Shown piece by piece: positions 1 to 8,907 of a DNA stretch of 64,000 bases. Position 1 is the first letter of the stretch. Every line of letters starts with the position of its first letter. A program made the translations under genes and the position numbers. Source of the stretch: Sinomonas mesophila (GTDB lineage Bacteria > Actinomycetota > Actinomycetes > Actinomycetales > Micrococcaceae); assembly GCF_001999765.1 (NCBI RefSeq), contig NZ_KV908327.1, positions 111,049 through 175,048 on the forward strand. Reading direction: 5' to 3'. The notes below the pieces were generated by a model, which saw only the letters and a list, made by a program, of their open reading frames with translations, had not been told where the DNA came from and ran no database searches.

Positions 1-257
1 CCGTGCTCGCCGCGCTCCGCGGTGACGACGCGCCGTCGTCCGCCCCCGGGACCACCGCCGACCACACGGCGGCAGCACTTGCCGACAACGCGAGCGCCAA
101 CCACCGGATGGGCGAGTACCGGGCTGCCTCGCCGTACGCCGAGGACCTCGTCGCGGCCGACCTCGACGCACGCCCCCAGGCGGCGGAGTACTACGACGGC
201 GCTGACGGCGACGACGAGGATGGCGGCGAGGACGCGTGGCAGCTCACCGGACGCTAG
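1..257 (+). CDS. ftsK: DNA translocase FtsK, C-terminal end (partial)
   Basis: This is the last 84 codons of a gene that begins before the window, read from base 3. The frame opens with VLAALRGDD, which resembles the end of the FtsK gamma winged-helix domain that binds chromosome-orienting sequences. It continues into an acidic, low-complexity tail ending EDAWQLTGR, a tail style I recall for Arthrobacter FtsK. The position just before pgsA is the conserved actinobacterial order ftsK-pgsA-cinA-clgR. FtsK pumps DNA at the division septum. The ATPase motor is outside the window, so the call rests on the tail and on synteny. Confidence 0.7.
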   Translation, partial: VLAALRGDDAPSSAPGTTADHTAAALADNASANHRMGEYRAASPYAEDLVAADLDARPQAAEYYDGADGDDEDGGEDAWQLTGR

Positions 258-266
258 GCTGAACCG

Positions 267-860
267 GTGACCCCTCCGCCGTCGACCCAGCCGAGTCAGC
301 TCTGGAACCTGCCGAACATCCTCACGATGTTCCGGATCGCCCTCGTCCCGGTGTTCATCTGGTTCATGGCCGCGGACGCCTCGGAGCAGGGGCCGCTCCG
401 GTGGTTCGCGGTGCTCGCGTTCGCCGTCGCGATGTACACCGACCAGCTCGACGGGCAGATCGCGCGCAAGCGCAACCTCGTGACCGACTTCGGGAAGATC
501 GCCGACCCCATCGCCGACAAGCTCCTCACGGGGTCCGCCCTCGTGCTCCTCTCGCTCCTGGGCGAGCTCCCGTGGTGGATCACGATCGTGATCCTCGTGC
601 GGGAATGGGGGATCACGGCGCTGCGCTTCGTCGTCATCCGCTACGGCGTCATGCCCGCCTCGCCCGGGGGCAAGCTCAAGACCGTCCTGCAGACCGTGGC
701 GCTGGGCCTGTACCTGCTGCCCCTGCGCGATGTCGCGCCCGCGGTGCCCGCGGTCGCGTTCGCTGTCATGCTCGCCGCCGTGGCTGTGACGGTCGCGACG
801 GGCGTGGATTACGTGGTCAAGGCGCTGCGGCTGCGCGCCGCGTCGCGGCAGGCTGGCTGA
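267..860 (+). CDS. pgsA: CDP-diacylglycerol--glycerol-3-phosphate 3-phosphatidyltransferase
   Basis: This is a 197-residue membrane enzyme that makes phosphatidylglycerophosphate from CDP-diacylglycerol and glycerol-3-phosphate, the committed step to phosphatidylglycerol. The full CDP-alcohol phosphatidyltransferase signature D-x2-D-G-x2-A-R-x8-G-x3-D-x3-D is present: D59, D62, G63, A66, R67, G76, D80, D84. Several hydrophobic segments surround it. The GTG start at 267 lies six bases after TAGGCT (255-260), which suggests a leaderless transcript; no Shine-Dalgarno sequence is visible. It sits nine bases after ftsK and one base before cinA, so cinA is probably co-transcribed. Confidence 0.93.
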   Translation: MTPPPSTQPSQLWNLPNILTMFRIALVPVFIWFMAADASEQGPLRWFAVLAFAVAMYTDQLDGQIARKRNLVTDFGKIADPIADKLLTGSALVLLSLLGELPWWITIVILVREWGITALRFVVIRYGVMPASPGGKLKTVLQTVALGLYLLPLRDVAPAVPAVAFAVMLAAVAVTVATGVDYVVKALRLRAASRQAG

Positions 861-861
861 G

Positions 862-1353
862 ATGGCCGACGGCGCGGGCGTGGGCCCGGCGGAGGTCGTC
901 GCGGAGTTCGTGGCGCGCGGGCTGACGGCGGGGACGGCCGAGTCGCTGACCGCGGGCCAGGTGGCGGCCGCCCTCGCGGACGTGCCCGGGGCCTCGGCGA
1001 TGCTGCGCGGCGGGATCGTCAGCTACGCGAGCGAAGTCAAGGCCAGCCTGCTCGGGGTGCCCGAGAGCCTCCTCGCGGAGGCGGGCTCGGTGGAGCCGGA
1101 GGTCGCGCGCGCGATGGCCGTCGGGGCCCGGGACGCGCTCGGGGCCGACTACGCGGTGGCGACGACGGGGGCCGCGGGCCCCGAGCCGCACGACGGCAAG
1201 CCCGTCGGGACCGTGTTCGTGGCCGTCGCGGGGCCGGCCGGATCGGTGGTTGCCGCACACCTCTTCGCGGGCGGGCGGGCGGAGATCAGGGCCGCCGCGA
1301 CCCGCGCGGCGCTCGCCGCGCTCCTCAGTGCCGTCCGCGCCGACGCGGGCTGA
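862..1353 (+). CDS. cinA: CinA-family nicotinamide-nucleotide amidohydrolase (PncC-like)
   Basis: This 163-residue protein corresponds to the stand-alone CinA C-terminal domain, which deamidates NMN to NaMN in pyridine-nucleotide salvage. Seen in the sequence are AESLTAG (usual form AESCTGG), GGIVSYASEVKASLLGV and ATTGAAGPEP, all family hallmarks. The N-terminal MoaB-like domain of full-length CinA is absent, as is common in actinobacteria. The gene starts one base after the pgsA stop, so the two form an operon. The name CinA comes from competence in other bacteria; no competence role is implied here. Confidence 0.9.
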   Translation: MADGAGVGPAEVVAEFVARGLTAGTAESLTAGQVAAALADVPGASAMLRGGIVSYASEVKASLLGVPESLLAEAGSVEPEVARAMAVGARDALGADYAVATTGAAGPEPHDGKPVGTVFVAVAGPAGSVVAAHLFAGGRAEIRAAATRAALAALLSAVRADAG

Positions 1354-1453
1354 CGGCGTCGGACGGAACGTTCGACGGGGCACCGACAGGCGGCGAAACG
1401 ACGGGCCCGAAGCTGGGAGAGTCCTGTGAATCGGTTGCCGTCGGAACAGACCG

Positions 1454-1480
1454 GGGAACAAAGATTTCATCACATCAGTT
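1454..1480 (+). promoter_or_regulatory. Candidate ECF-sigma promoter upstream of clgR
   Basis: Within the 316-base gap before clgR (1354-1669), GGGAAC (1454-1459) is followed after 18 bases by GTT (1478-1480). This fits the GGGAAY-N16-18-GTT form used by SigR/SigH-type stress sigma factors, which drive clgR-class genes in other actinobacteria as I recall. A second possible start signal is TAAGAT at 1514-1519. Nothing else in the gap was recognised. The match is short, so confidence is low. Confidence 0.3.
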
Positions 1481-1669
1481 GTGGTTAGTGTCGTCATCCG
1501 GAGGCGGCGTCACTAAGATGAATCAGACCGGAGGCCCGCATGCGGGGCACCCACGATGAGGAGCGCGTCGATACACATGGTTAAGCAGCCCGTGTCCGTC
1601 AATGGAGTAGTCCGCTGGCGCGATGCGGGCGTGGCTGGCAGCACGAAGCTGGAACAGAAGGAGCGCACG

Positions 1670-2002
1670 ATGGTTGTTCTGCGTCATGAGATTGGAGACG
1701 TCCTGCGGGACGTCCGCCAGCGCCAGGGCCGCACGCTCCGTGAAGTCTCGCACAACGCCCGTGTGTCCCTGGGCTACCTGAGCGAAGTGGAGCGGGGCCA
1801 GAAGGAAGCATCATCCGAGCTTCTGTCCTCGATCTGCGCCGCGCTGGACGTGCCCCTGTCGGTCATGCTGCGCGAGGTCAGCGATCGCGTCGCAGTGGCC
1901 GAAGGAATCACGATCCCCGACACCGTCCCGCAGGAGTTCGCCCAGCGGTACGGCCGGGGCCTTCCCAACGACTTGGACGCCCAGCTGAGCACCCTCAGCT
2001 GA
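1670..2002 (+). CDS. clgR: ClgR-like XRE-family transcriptional regulator
   Basis: This is a 110-residue helix-turn-helix protein. The HTH spans roughly residues 10-65, with [20 protein letters not shown] as the recognition region followed by [15 protein letters not shown]. It is the size of mycobacterial ClgR, which activates Clp protease genes under stress, and lies in the matching place between pgsA/cinA and recA. The start chosen is the ATG at 1670, preceded by AGAAGGAG at good spacing. The frame stays open upstream to an ATG at 1577 ([10 protein letters not shown]), and I recall relatives annotated from there, so a 31-residue N-terminal extension is possible. It ends at a strong terminator. 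Confidence 0.85.
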   Translation: MVVLRHEIGDVLRDVRQRQGRTLREVSHNARVSLGYLSEVERGQKEASSELLSSICAALDVPLSVMLREVSDRVAVAEGITIPDTVPQEFAQRYGRGLPNDLDAQLSTLS

Positions 2003-2011
2003 GCACCCCGA

Positions 2012-2056
2012 ACGACGGCGGGGCCGGGCACGCGCAGTGCCCGGCCCCGCCGTCGT
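2012..2056. terminator. Bidirectional intrinsic terminator between clgR and marR
   Basis: A perfect 20-bp inverted repeat (arms 2012-2031 and 2037-2056) with a 5-base loop, GCGCA. It ends exactly where the convergent marR-family stop codon begins, so it can serve both strands. Confidence 0.85.
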
Positions 2057-2548
2057 CTATGCGTCCGGCGGCCCGCCGGGGCCGTGCCGGTCCGCCGGAC
2101 GTTCGGCGAGGGCATCGTTGAGCCGGAACAGGTAGCGGGCGAGGGCGTCGACGTCGTCCGGCTCCCAGGTCCCGAGGGCCTCGCGGAAGAAGGCGTGCCG
2201 GCGTTGGCGGAACGTATCCACGTGCTCCCTGCCGGCCTCGGTCAGCGAGACGATGGAGGCGCGCCCGTCGTGCGGGTCGGGCTCCTTGCCCACGAGTCCC
2301 AGCTCCTCGAGGAGGGCCACCTGCCGGCTCACTGTGGGCTTGCCGACGCCGACGGCCGCCGCCAGGTCGGTCACGCGCAGGGGTCCCTCGCGGTGCAGGA
2401 TCGCGAGCAGCCCATACCCCGCGGGGTCGAGTTCGGGGTGCAGCGTGCGCGCGAGGGAGAGCGATGCGGCCCTGCCGCGACGCCAGAGGAGGCCGAGCTG
2501 CTGCTCGATCTCCTGGAGGGCGGCGTCGAGCTGGTCGGGGGAGGGCAT
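2057..2548 (-). CDS. MarR-family winged-helix transcriptional regulator
   Basis: This is a 163-residue regulator with the MarR pattern: an N-terminal dimer helix, then YGLLAILHREGPLRVTDLAAAVGV, recognition helix KPTVSRQVALLEELGLV, and the wing KEPDPHDGRASIVSLTEAG containing the typical D-x-R. MarR proteins usually repress efflux or stress genes and release DNA on binding small aromatics or on oxidation; the target here is unknown. The start at 2548 is chosen because GGGAG precedes it, though the spacing is short. Two ATGs just upstream (2557, 2560) are alternatives. It converges with clgR and is divergent from the DUF3046 gene, 142 bases away. Confidence 0.8.
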   Translation of the reverse strand: MPSPDQLDAALQEIEQQLGLLWRRGRAASLSLARTLHPELDPAGYGLLAILHREGPLRVTDLAAAVGVGKPTVSRQVALLEELGLVGKEPDPHDGRASIVSLTEAGREHVDTFRQRRHAFFREALGTWEPDDVDALARYLFRLNDALAERPADRHGPGGPPDA

Positions 2549-2690
2549 GGCTCCCATCATAGGCGCGGCGGCGGGGCCACAGCGGCGGCCGCGAGGCCCG
2601 GGTCCGTCGCCGGCGCCGGTCGTCGGTACGGGGCAACCGGCGGGGACTCCGCCGCCGCGGGGGATCTGCCCTGCGTGGAAGAATGGGACG

Positions 2691-2912
2691 GTGCGGAACA
2701 GCGACTTCTGGCGGCTCATGGAGGACGAGTTCGGGCCCGGCTATGCCCACGTCCTGGCGTCCTCTGCCGTCCTCTCCGCAGTCGGCGGACGGACCGCACA
2801 GGAGGCGCTGCGCGCCGGGGTGCACCCCCGCGAAGTATGGCTCGCGGTGTGCGACCTCCAGGATGTCCCCGCCGAGCGGCGCCTCGGGCGTGACCGCCCG
2901 ATCCGCGACTGA
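2691..2912 (+). CDS. DUF3046 domain-containing protein
   Basis: This 73-residue small protein matches the actinobacterial DUF3046 pattern: NSDFWRLMEDEFGPGYAHVL at the N terminus, then GGRTAQEALRAGVHPREVWLAVCDLQDVPAERR. Its function is unknown. It occupies the family's usual place directly upstream of recA. The GTG start at 2691 follows AAGAAT by six bases, consistent with leaderless translation. No membrane segment or signal peptide is seen. Confidence 0.85.
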   Translation: MRNSDFWRLMEDEFGPGYAHVLASSAVLSAVGGRTAQEALRAGVHPREVWLAVCDLQDVPAERRLGRDRPIRD

Positions 2913-2977
2913 GGCTGCAGCGGCGGCAGGCGGCGGGGGACGATCCGGGGCGATTCCGCGACACGCCGAGGCGGGAT

Positions 2978-2993
2978 TCGAAGATGTGTTCGG
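2978..2993. promoter_or_regulatory. SOS (LexA) box of recA
   Basis: The sequence TCGAAGATGTGTTCGG matches the actinobacterial LexA box TCGAAC-N4-GTTCGA at 10 of 12 defined positions, including the CGAA-N6-TTCG core. A TATTGT hexamer at 3002-3007 can act as the -10 element, so bound LexA would cover the promoter of recA. Confidence 0.8.
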
Positions 2994-3177
2994 GGGCGCG
3001 GTATTGTCCTCCACAGAGCTTCTTTTCCGCGCAATCCGCCGTGGGCACGGGAGGGTTGTCCACAGGCGGGAGTCCAACGCGACGGCTGTCGGTGGGCGCC
3101 GGTAGCGTAGCGGCGTGGAGGACATGGCGGGCCGGACAGGTGCCCCGCCGACGACAATCGGATCCCGGAGGTGGACC

Positions 3178-4224
3178 ATGGCAGTTTCGCCGGAGCGCGA
3201 GAAGGCCCTCGAGGCGGCGCTCGCCCAGATCGACAAGCAGTTCGGCAAGGGCTCGATCATGCGCCTTGGCGACGACACCCGCGCGCCCGTGGAGATCATC
3301 CCCACCGGCTCCATCGCGCTGGACGTCGCCCTCGGCATCGGCGGCCTTCCGCGCGGCCGCATCATCGAGATCTATGGTCCCGAGTCCTCCGGTAAGACGA
3401 CCGTTGCCCTCCACGCGGTGGCCAACGCCCAGCGCAACGGCGGCATCGCGGCGTTCATCGACGCCGAGCACGCACTCGATCCGGACTACGCCGCCAAGCT
3501 CGGCGTCGACACCGACGCGCTCCTCGTCTCCCAGCCGGACACGGGCGAGCAGGCCCTCGAGATCATGGACATGCTCGTGGGCTCCGGGTCCCTCGACATC
3601 ATCGTCATCGACTCCGTGGCGGCGCTCGTGCCCCGCGCCGAGATCGAGGGCGAGATGGGCGACAGCCACGTCGGCCTGCAGGCCCGCCTCATGAGCCAGG
3701 CGCTGCGCAAGGTCGCGGGCCGGCTCAACCAGACCAAGACCACCGCGATCTTCATCAACCAGCTGCGCGAGAAGATCGGCGTGTTCTTCGGCTCGCCCGA
3801 GACGACGACGGGTGGCAAGGCGCTCAAGTTCTATGCCTCCGTGCGCATCGACATCCGCCGGATCCAGACCCTCAAGGAGGGCGCGGACTCGGTCGGCAAC
3901 CGGACCAAGGCCAAGATCGTCAAGAACAAGATGGCCCCGCCCTTCAAGCAGGCCGAGTTCGACATCATCTACGGTCACGGCATCTCGCGCGAGGGCGGGA
4001 TCATCGACATGGGCGTCGAGCACGGCATCATCAAGAAGTCCGGATCCTGGTTCACGTACGACGGCGACCAGCTCGGCCAGGGCATGGAGAACTCGCGCCG
4101 CTTCCTGCGCGACAACCCTGAGCTGGCGGACGAGCTCGAGCGCCTCATCAAGGAGAAGCTCGGCGTGGGGGTCAAGGCCGCGGCCGAGGAGCAGCCGCGC
4201 CTGAAGGCCGTTGACGGCGACTGA
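3178..4224 (+). CDS. recA: Recombinase RecA
   Basis: This 348-residue protein is the homologous-recombination strand-exchange ATPase and LexA co-protease. It shows the Walker A motif GPESSGKT (67-74), the IDAEHALD segment, [22 protein letters not shown] (DNA-binding loop L2 region) and a C-terminal domain ending in an acidic tail. The start is the ATG at 3178 with GGAGG upstream, giving the usual actinobacterial N terminus [20 protein letters not shown]. An in-frame GTG at 3115 sits six bases after TAGCGT and could give a leaderless form 21 residues longer. The SOS box lies 185 bases upstream. recX overlaps the 3' end by 14 bases. No intein is present. Confidence 0.98.
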   Translation: MAVSPEREKALEAALAQIDKQFGKGSIMRLGDDTRAPVEIIPTGSIALDVALGIGGLPRGRIIEIYGPESSGKTTVALHAVANAQRNGGIAAFIDAEHALDPDYAAKLGVDTDALLVSQPDTGEQALEIMDMLVGSGSLDIIVIDSVAALVPRAEIEGEMGDSHVGLQARLMSQALRKVAGRLNQTKTTAIFINQLREKIGVFFGSPETTTGGKALKFYASVRIDIRRIQTLKEGADSVGNRTKAKIVKNKMAPPFKQAEFDIIYGHGISREGGIIDMGVEHGIIKKSGSWFTYDGDQLGQGMENSRRFLRDNPELADELERLIKEKLGVGVKAAAEEQPRLKAVDGD

Positions 4225-4777
4225 CCGGCAGCCCCCGCCGCCCGAGCAGGATCCGGAGGCCGACCCCGAATCGGTGGCGCGGGCGATCCTCCTGCGCCAG
4301 CTCACCCTCGGCCCGAGGACTCGCCTGCAGCTCGAGCGGAAGCTCCGCGACCGCAACGTCCCGCAGGGGCTCGCCGTCGCTCTCCTGGACCGCTTCGAGG
4401 AGGCCGGGCTCGTCGACGACGCCGAGTTCGCGCGCCATTGGGTGCTGAGCCGGGGACCGGGGAAGTCCCTGGCCAGGTCCGCCCTGCGGCGCGAGCTCGG
4501 CGAGAAGGGAATCCGCGGGGAGACGGCGGAGGCCGCCCTCGCGGAGCTGGGCCAGGACGCCGAGGAGGAGGCCGCGCGCCGTCTGCTCGAGCGGCGGGTT
4601 CGGCACGTCGATCCCGACGACCCGGCCGCGCGGGACAGGGAGCTGCGCCGCCTCGTCGGGGTGCTCGCCCGCAAGGGGCACTCCCCGGGCAGCGCCTTCC
4701 GCCTCGCGGCGGAAGTCCTCGAGGCGGCGACCGGCCAGAGCACCGAGCATGTCGCGGACTTCTCCGACGAGGACTGA
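4211..4777 (+). CDS. recX: Regulatory protein RecX
   Basis: This 188-residue helical-repeat protein binds RecA filaments and limits strand exchange. Family motifs are seen: [41 protein letters not shown] and a third three-helix repeat ending in [17 protein letters not shown]. The start is the TTG at 4211, overlapping the recA end by 14 bases, the standard coupled recA-recX arrangement; the exact initiation codon is uncertain. Expression should follow recA under SOS control. Confidence 0.92.
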   Translation: MTATDRQPPPPEQDPEADPESVARAILLRQLTLGPRTRLQLERKLRDRNVPQGLAVALLDRFEEAGLVDDAEFARHWVLSRGPGKSLARSALRRELGEKGIRGETAEAALAELGQDAEEEAARRLLERRVRHVDPDDPAARDRELRRLVGVLARKGHSPGSAFRLAAEVLEAATGQSTEHVADFSDED

Positions 4778-4861
4778 CGGCCCTGGCTGGGGATTGGCGA
4801 GCGGGGCTGATGTGGCCTGTGGGGTAGACGGGGCAGGAGTGCTGCATCGATACTCCTGATC

Positions 4862-6238
4862 ATGTGCGCCCACCGAGCCTCCTGCCCGCCTCGGGCGCGG
4901 GGGATGGCCCCCTTGCTCGGCGCAGTTCTGGGCTGGTCGCTTGCCCTGGGCATGCTTGTGCCGGCCGCCTCCGCCGAGGATGCGCCGCCTTCGGGCTTCC
5001 CCACGTGGGCCGAGGTCGAGGCGGCGAAGGGCAGCGCCGACGCGACGCGCGCCCAGGTCGAGCGGATCACGGGCCTCCTCCGCTCTGTCGAGACGGCCGC
5101 GGCGGAGGCCTCGCAGGCTGCCGTGGGCGCGGCTGCCGCCCACGCGAAGGCCGAGCAGGCCGTGCGCGAGCAGCAGGCCATCGTCGAACCGCTAGCCCGG
5201 GAGCGCGAGCAGCGCGTCGGCGAGCGGGAGGCGGGCCGCCGGGCCGCCGGCCGTATCGCGTCGACGGCCTACAAGGGGGGCTCGACGGCGGGCGCCCTCG
5301 ATGCCCTCGCCGTCCTCGGAGACCCTGACGGGCTCAGCCGGCTCGGCACCCTCGAGATCCTGGGCAACAGGGCGGCTCACACCCTGGCCGCCTACCACGC
5401 GGCGGCCAACACTGCCTCGGCGGCCGAGGGCCAGTCCCGCGCGGCCGAGGAGGAGCTCTCACGCCTCTCCGCGGAGGCCAGCGAACGGCTCGCGGCGGCC
5501 CAGTCCGCCCAGCGGAACGCCCAGGACGCCGTGGCCAGGACCGAGGGCCAGGCGGCCACGCTCCGAGCGCAGCTCGCCGAGCTCGACGCGACGGCGGCTG
5601 CCGTCGAGGCCGGACACCGGGAGGGGCAGGACGCGCTGGCTGCCTATGCCGCCGTGCAGGAGGCGAAGCGCCGCGCCGCCGAGGAGGCAGCCGCCAGGGC
5701 GGCCGCCGAGGCCCAGACCGGGTCCGCCGCGCCGCCCGCACACGGAACCCCGGGCGCTGCTGGCGCTGGGCCCGCTCCCGGCGCGCCGGCCCAGGCACCG
5801 CCGGTTCAGGCCCCAGAACCCAACGTTCCGGCACCGCAGGAGCCGGCACCTGCGCCAACACCGCCGCCAGTCCCGGCCCCGCCGCCCCTGCCGCCGCCGG
5901 CGGCGAGCCCCGGCGTCGGCGGCGTCGTGAACGACCCCGCCGGGGCGAAGGCGTACGCCGCCGCCCAGCTTCCCGCCTATGGCTGGGGCGGGGGAGAGTA
6001 CGCATGCCTCGTCTCCCTCTGGACCCGTGAGTCGAAGTGGCTCACGGACGCGACCAACCCGTACAGCGGCGCCTACGGCATCCCGCAGGCCCTCCCGCCC
6101 TCGAAGTACGCGACGGCCGGTCCCGACTGGCTCACGAACTACCGGACACAGATCACCTGGGGCCTCGGCTACATCAGGAGCCGCTACGGCAGCCCGTGCG
6201 CGGCGTGGGCCCATTCCGAGAGCCGCGGCTGGTATTGA
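4862..6238 (+). CDS. Secreted coiled-coil protein with C-terminal lytic-transglycosylase-like domain
   Basis: This 458-residue exported protein has four parts. A signal peptide (residues about 15-39, ending AASAED) leads to a long Ala/Glu-rich coiled coil (about 45-285) like peptidoglycan-hydrolase activator regions. A Pro/Ala linker (about 290-360) follows. The C-terminal domain of about 95 residues includes WTRESKW, NPYSGAYGIPQ and a terminal AWAHSESRGWY; this is the aggregation-promoting-factor / soluble-transglycosylase-like fold with the catalytic Glu in RESKW. It probably acts on cell-wall glycan. GATACT precedes the ATG by seven bases, so it may be leaderless. The exact reaction is not shown by sequence. 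Confidence 0.75.
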   Translation: MCAHRASCPPRARGMAPLLGAVLGWSLALGMLVPAASAEDAPPSGFPTWAEVEAAKGSADATRAQVERITGLLRSVETAAAEASQAAVGAAAAHAKAEQAVREQQAIVEPLAREREQRVGEREAGRRAAGRIASTAYKGGSTAGALDALAVLGDPDGLSRLGTLEILGNRAAHTLAAYHAAANTASAAEGQSRAAEEELSRLSAEASERLAAAQSAQRNAQDAVARTEGQAATLRAQLAELDATAAAVEAGHREGQDALAAYAAVQEAKRRAAEEAAARAAAEAQTGSAAPPAHGTPGAAGAGPAPGAPAQAPPVQAPEPNVPAPQEPAPAPTPPPVPAPPPLPPPAASPGVGGVVNDPAGAKAYAAAQLPAYGWGGGEYACLVSLWTRESKWLTDATNPYSGAYGIPQALPPSKYATAGPDWLTNYRTQITWGLGYIRSRYGSPCAAWAHSESRGWY

Positions 6239-6258
6239 CTCCCGGGTACCCTTGATGG

Positions 6259-7815
6259 GTGAGTTCCACGATCGACGAGAGCACCGCCCGCGCCCTGGGC
6301 GGCACCCCGGCCCAGCCGCGCAGCTACGAGGTACGCACGTTCGGCTGCCAGATGAATGTCCACGACTCCGAGCGCATGTCCGGCCTGCTCGAGGAGGCCG
6401 GCTACGTGCGCGCCGAGGGCGGGGCTGAGCCGGACGTCGTCGTCTTCAACACGTGTGCCGTCCGCGAGAACGCGGACAACCGCCTGTACGGCCACCTCGG
6501 CCAGCTGCGCCCGGTCAAGGAGCGCCACCCGGGGATGCAGATCGCCGTCGGAGGCTGCCTCGCCCAGAAGGACCGCGACACGATCCTCGCCAAGGCCCCG
6601 TGGGTCGACGCGGTGTTCGGCACGCACAACGTCGGCGCCCTCCCGGCGCTCCTCGAGCGGGCCCGGCACAACGAGGCCGCCCAGCTCGAGATCCTCGAGT
6701 CCCTCGAGGTCTTCCCGTCGACCCTCCCGACCAAGCGGGACTCCGCCTACAGCGGCTGGGTGTCCATCTCGGTCGGCTGCAACAACACGTGCACGTTCTG
6801 CATCGTCCCGAGCCTGCGCGGCAAGGAGCGGGACCGCCGGCCCGGGGACATCCTCGCCGAAGTGCAGGCCCTCGTGGACGACGGCGCGATCGAGGTCACG
6901 CTCCTCGGCCAGAACGTCAACTCCTACGGCGTCGAATTCGGCGATCGCCTCGCCTTCGGCAAGCTCCTGCGCGCGTGCGGCGCGATCGAAGGCCTCGAGC
7001 GCGTGCGCTTCACGAGCCCCCACCCGGCGGCCTTCACCGACGACGTCATCGAGGCCATGGCCGAGACGCCCAACGTCATGCCCCAGCTGCACATGCCGCT
7101 CCAGTCGGGCTCGGACCGGATCCTGCGCGAGATGCGCCGCTCCTACCGGTCCACCAAGTTCCTCGGGATCCTCGACCGCGTTCGGGCTGCGATCCCGCAC
7201 GCCGCGATCACGACCGACATCATCGTGGGCTTCCCCGGCGAGACCGAGGAGGACTTCCAGGCGACCCTCGACGTCGTCGAGCGCTCCCGCTTCGCGAGCG
7301 CCTTCACCTTCCAGTACTCCAAGCGCCCCGGGACGCCCGCGGCGGACCTGCCGGACCAGCTGCCCAAGGCCGTGGTCCAGGAGCGCTACGAGCGCCTCAT
7401 CGCGCTCCAGGACCGGATCGCGGCAGAGGAGAACGCCCGTCAGGTCGGCCGCACGATCGAGGTCATGGCCACTGCACAGGCCGGCCGCAAGGCGGGGGAG
7501 ACCCACCGCCTCTCGGGCCGCGCCCGCGACAACCGCCTCGTCCACTTCAGCGTGCCGGAGGGAGCCGAGGCGCCCCGCCCCGGCGACCTCGTGACCGTGG
7601 CCGTGACGGCAGCGGCACCGTTCCACCTCATCGCGGACCCCGCTGGCCGGGACGAGTACGCCCTGCGCCGCTCGCGCGCCGGCGACGCGTGGGACCGCGC
7701 TCAGGCCGAGTCGTGCGGCGTGCCCGCGGCGCCGGCTGGCTCCGCCGGGGCCAGCGTCCAGGGCGGCCGCGGCGTGAGCCTCGGCATGCCCACGCTCCCC
7801 GTCCGCGCGCGCTAG
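6259..7815 (+). CDS. miaB: tRNA-2-methylthio-N6-dimethylallyladenosine synthase
   Basis: This 518-residue radical SAM methylthiotransferase adds the 2-methylthio group to i6A37 of tRNAs. Seen in order are the UPF0004 domain ([25 protein letters not shown] and GGCLAQK supply three Fe-S cysteines), the radical SAM motif CNNTCTFC, and a C-terminal TRAM domain. A Gly/Ala-rich tail of about 50 residues extends beyond TRAM. The GTG start lies six bases after TACCCT (6247-6252), a leaderless-type signal. miaA follows after three bases, so the enzyme making the i6A substrate is co-transcribed. Confidence 0.96.
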   Translation: MSSTIDESTARALGGTPAQPRSYEVRTFGCQMNVHDSERMSGLLEEAGYVRAEGGAEPDVVVFNTCAVRENADNRLYGHLGQLRPVKERHPGMQIAVGGCLAQKDRDTILAKAPWVDAVFGTHNVGALPALLERARHNEAAQLEILESLEVFPSTLPTKRDSAYSGWVSISVGCNNTCTFCIVPSLRGKERDRRPGDILAEVQALVDDGAIEVTLLGQNVNSYGVEFGDRLAFGKLLRACGAIEGLERVRFTSPHPAAFTDDVIEAMAETPNVMPQLHMPLQSGSDRILREMRRSYRSTKFLGILDRVRAAIPHAAITTDIIVGFPGETEEDFQATLDVVERSRFASAFTFQYSKRPGTPAADLPDQLPKAVVQERYERLIALQDRIAAEENARQVGRTIEVMATAQAGRKAGETHRLSGRARDNRLVHFSVPEGAEAPRPGDLVTVAVTAAAPFHLIADPAGRDEYALRRSRAGDAWDRAQAESCGVPAAPAGSAGASVQGGRGVSLGMPTLPVRAR

Positions 7816-7818
7816 CCC

Positions 7819-8907
7819 GTGCCGCACCAGCACACCACGTCCGACGGCGGCGACGGCGACGGCGGCGACGGCGCCCTGGCCACCCCGGCCGCCGGGACCG
7901 CGCCCAGGACCGTCCCCGGCGACCCGCGCCCGCCGGTGATCGCCGTCGTCGGGCCCACGGGCTCGGGCAAGTCGGATCTCGCGGTCGGGCTCGCGCTGGC
8001 CCTCGGCGGCGAGGTGGTCAACGCCGACGCGCTCCAGTTCTACCGGGGCATGGACATCGGCACGGCCAAGATCACGCCCGAGGAGCGGCACGGCGTGCCG
8101 CACCACCTCCTCGACGTCCTCGACGTGCGCGAGGAGGCCAGCGTCTCGGCGTTCCAGGGCTGGGCCCGCGAGGCCATCGCCGACATCCATGCCCGCGGGC
8201 GGCGGGCCATCCTCGCTGGCGGCTCGGGCCTCTACGTGCGCGCGGCCCTCGACGTCCTCGAGTTCCCGGGCACCGACCGGGCCGTCCGGGCCCGGCTCGA
8301 GGACGAGGCCGAACGGCTCGGGCCCGGGCCGCTGCGAGCACGCCTGCGCGAGGTCGACCCGGTCTCGGCGGAGCGCCTTGGCGATCTGCGACGGGTCATC
8401 CGCGCCCTCGAGGTCCACGAGCTCACGGGGCGGCCGTTCAGCTCCTTCATGCCCGAGCGGCAGTACGCCGCCCCGGCGGTCCAGATCGGCCTCGACCTCG
8501 ACCGGTCCGCCCTGCACGCCCGGCTCGCCGCCCGCGTGCACCGCATGGTCGACGCCGGCCTGGCCGCCGAGGTCGAGCGGCTCGCCGCGGCGGGGCTCCG
8601 GGAGGGCAGGACGGCGTCGCGGGCGCTCGGCTACGGCCAGTTCCTGCGCGTCCTCGACGGGGAGTCCACCGCCGAGCAGGCTGCGGAGGAGACGATCGTG
8701 GCGACCAGGCAGTTCGCCCGCCGTCAGCTCACGTGGTTCCGCGCCGACCCCCGCGTGCACTGGCTCGACGCCCTGGCGCCGGACACGCTCGGGCGGGCGC
8801 TCGCCGTCGTGCGCGCCGCCGACGACGCCCAGCGCGAGGCCGCCCAGCTCCCGTCCGCCCAGCTCCCGTCCGGCCAGCGCGAGGCTCCCGGTAGGCTGGG
8901 CGCATGA
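7819..8907 (+). CDS. miaA: tRNA dimethylallyltransferase
   Basis: This 362-residue enzyme transfers the dimethylallyl group to A37 of UNN-reading tRNAs. The P-loop GPTGSGKSD is preceded by a low-complexity N-terminal stretch of about 40 residues rich in Gly/Asp, so a later start is possible. Other family motifs are [26 protein letters not shown] and [12 protein letters not shown]. The C terminus carries a short tandem repeat (AQLPS twice). The stop overlaps the dapF start as ATGA. It follows miaB by three bases. Confidence 0.95.
   Translation: MPHQHTTSDGGDGDGGDGALATPAAGTAPRTVPGDPRPPVIAVVGPTGSGKSDLAVGLALALGGEVVNADALQFYRGMDIGTAKITPEERHGVPHHLLDVLDVREEASVSAFQGWAREAIADIHARGRRAILAGGSGLYVRAALDVLEFPGTDRAVRARLEDEAERLGPGPLRARLREVDPVSAERLGDLRRVIRALEVHELTGRPFSSFMPERQYAAPAVQIGLDLDRSALHARLAARVHRMVDAGLAAEVERLAAAGLREGRTASRALGYGQFLRVLDGESTAEQAAEETIVATRQFARRQLTWFRADPRVHWLDALAPDTLGRALAVVRAADDAQREAAQLPSAQLPSGQREAPGRLGA

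Noticed and set aside
4778..4861. A c-di-AMP (ydaO-type) riboswitch before the secreted transglycosylase-like gene
   Set aside because: The gap is only 84 bases and lacks the conserved elements; a leaderless promoter explains it better.
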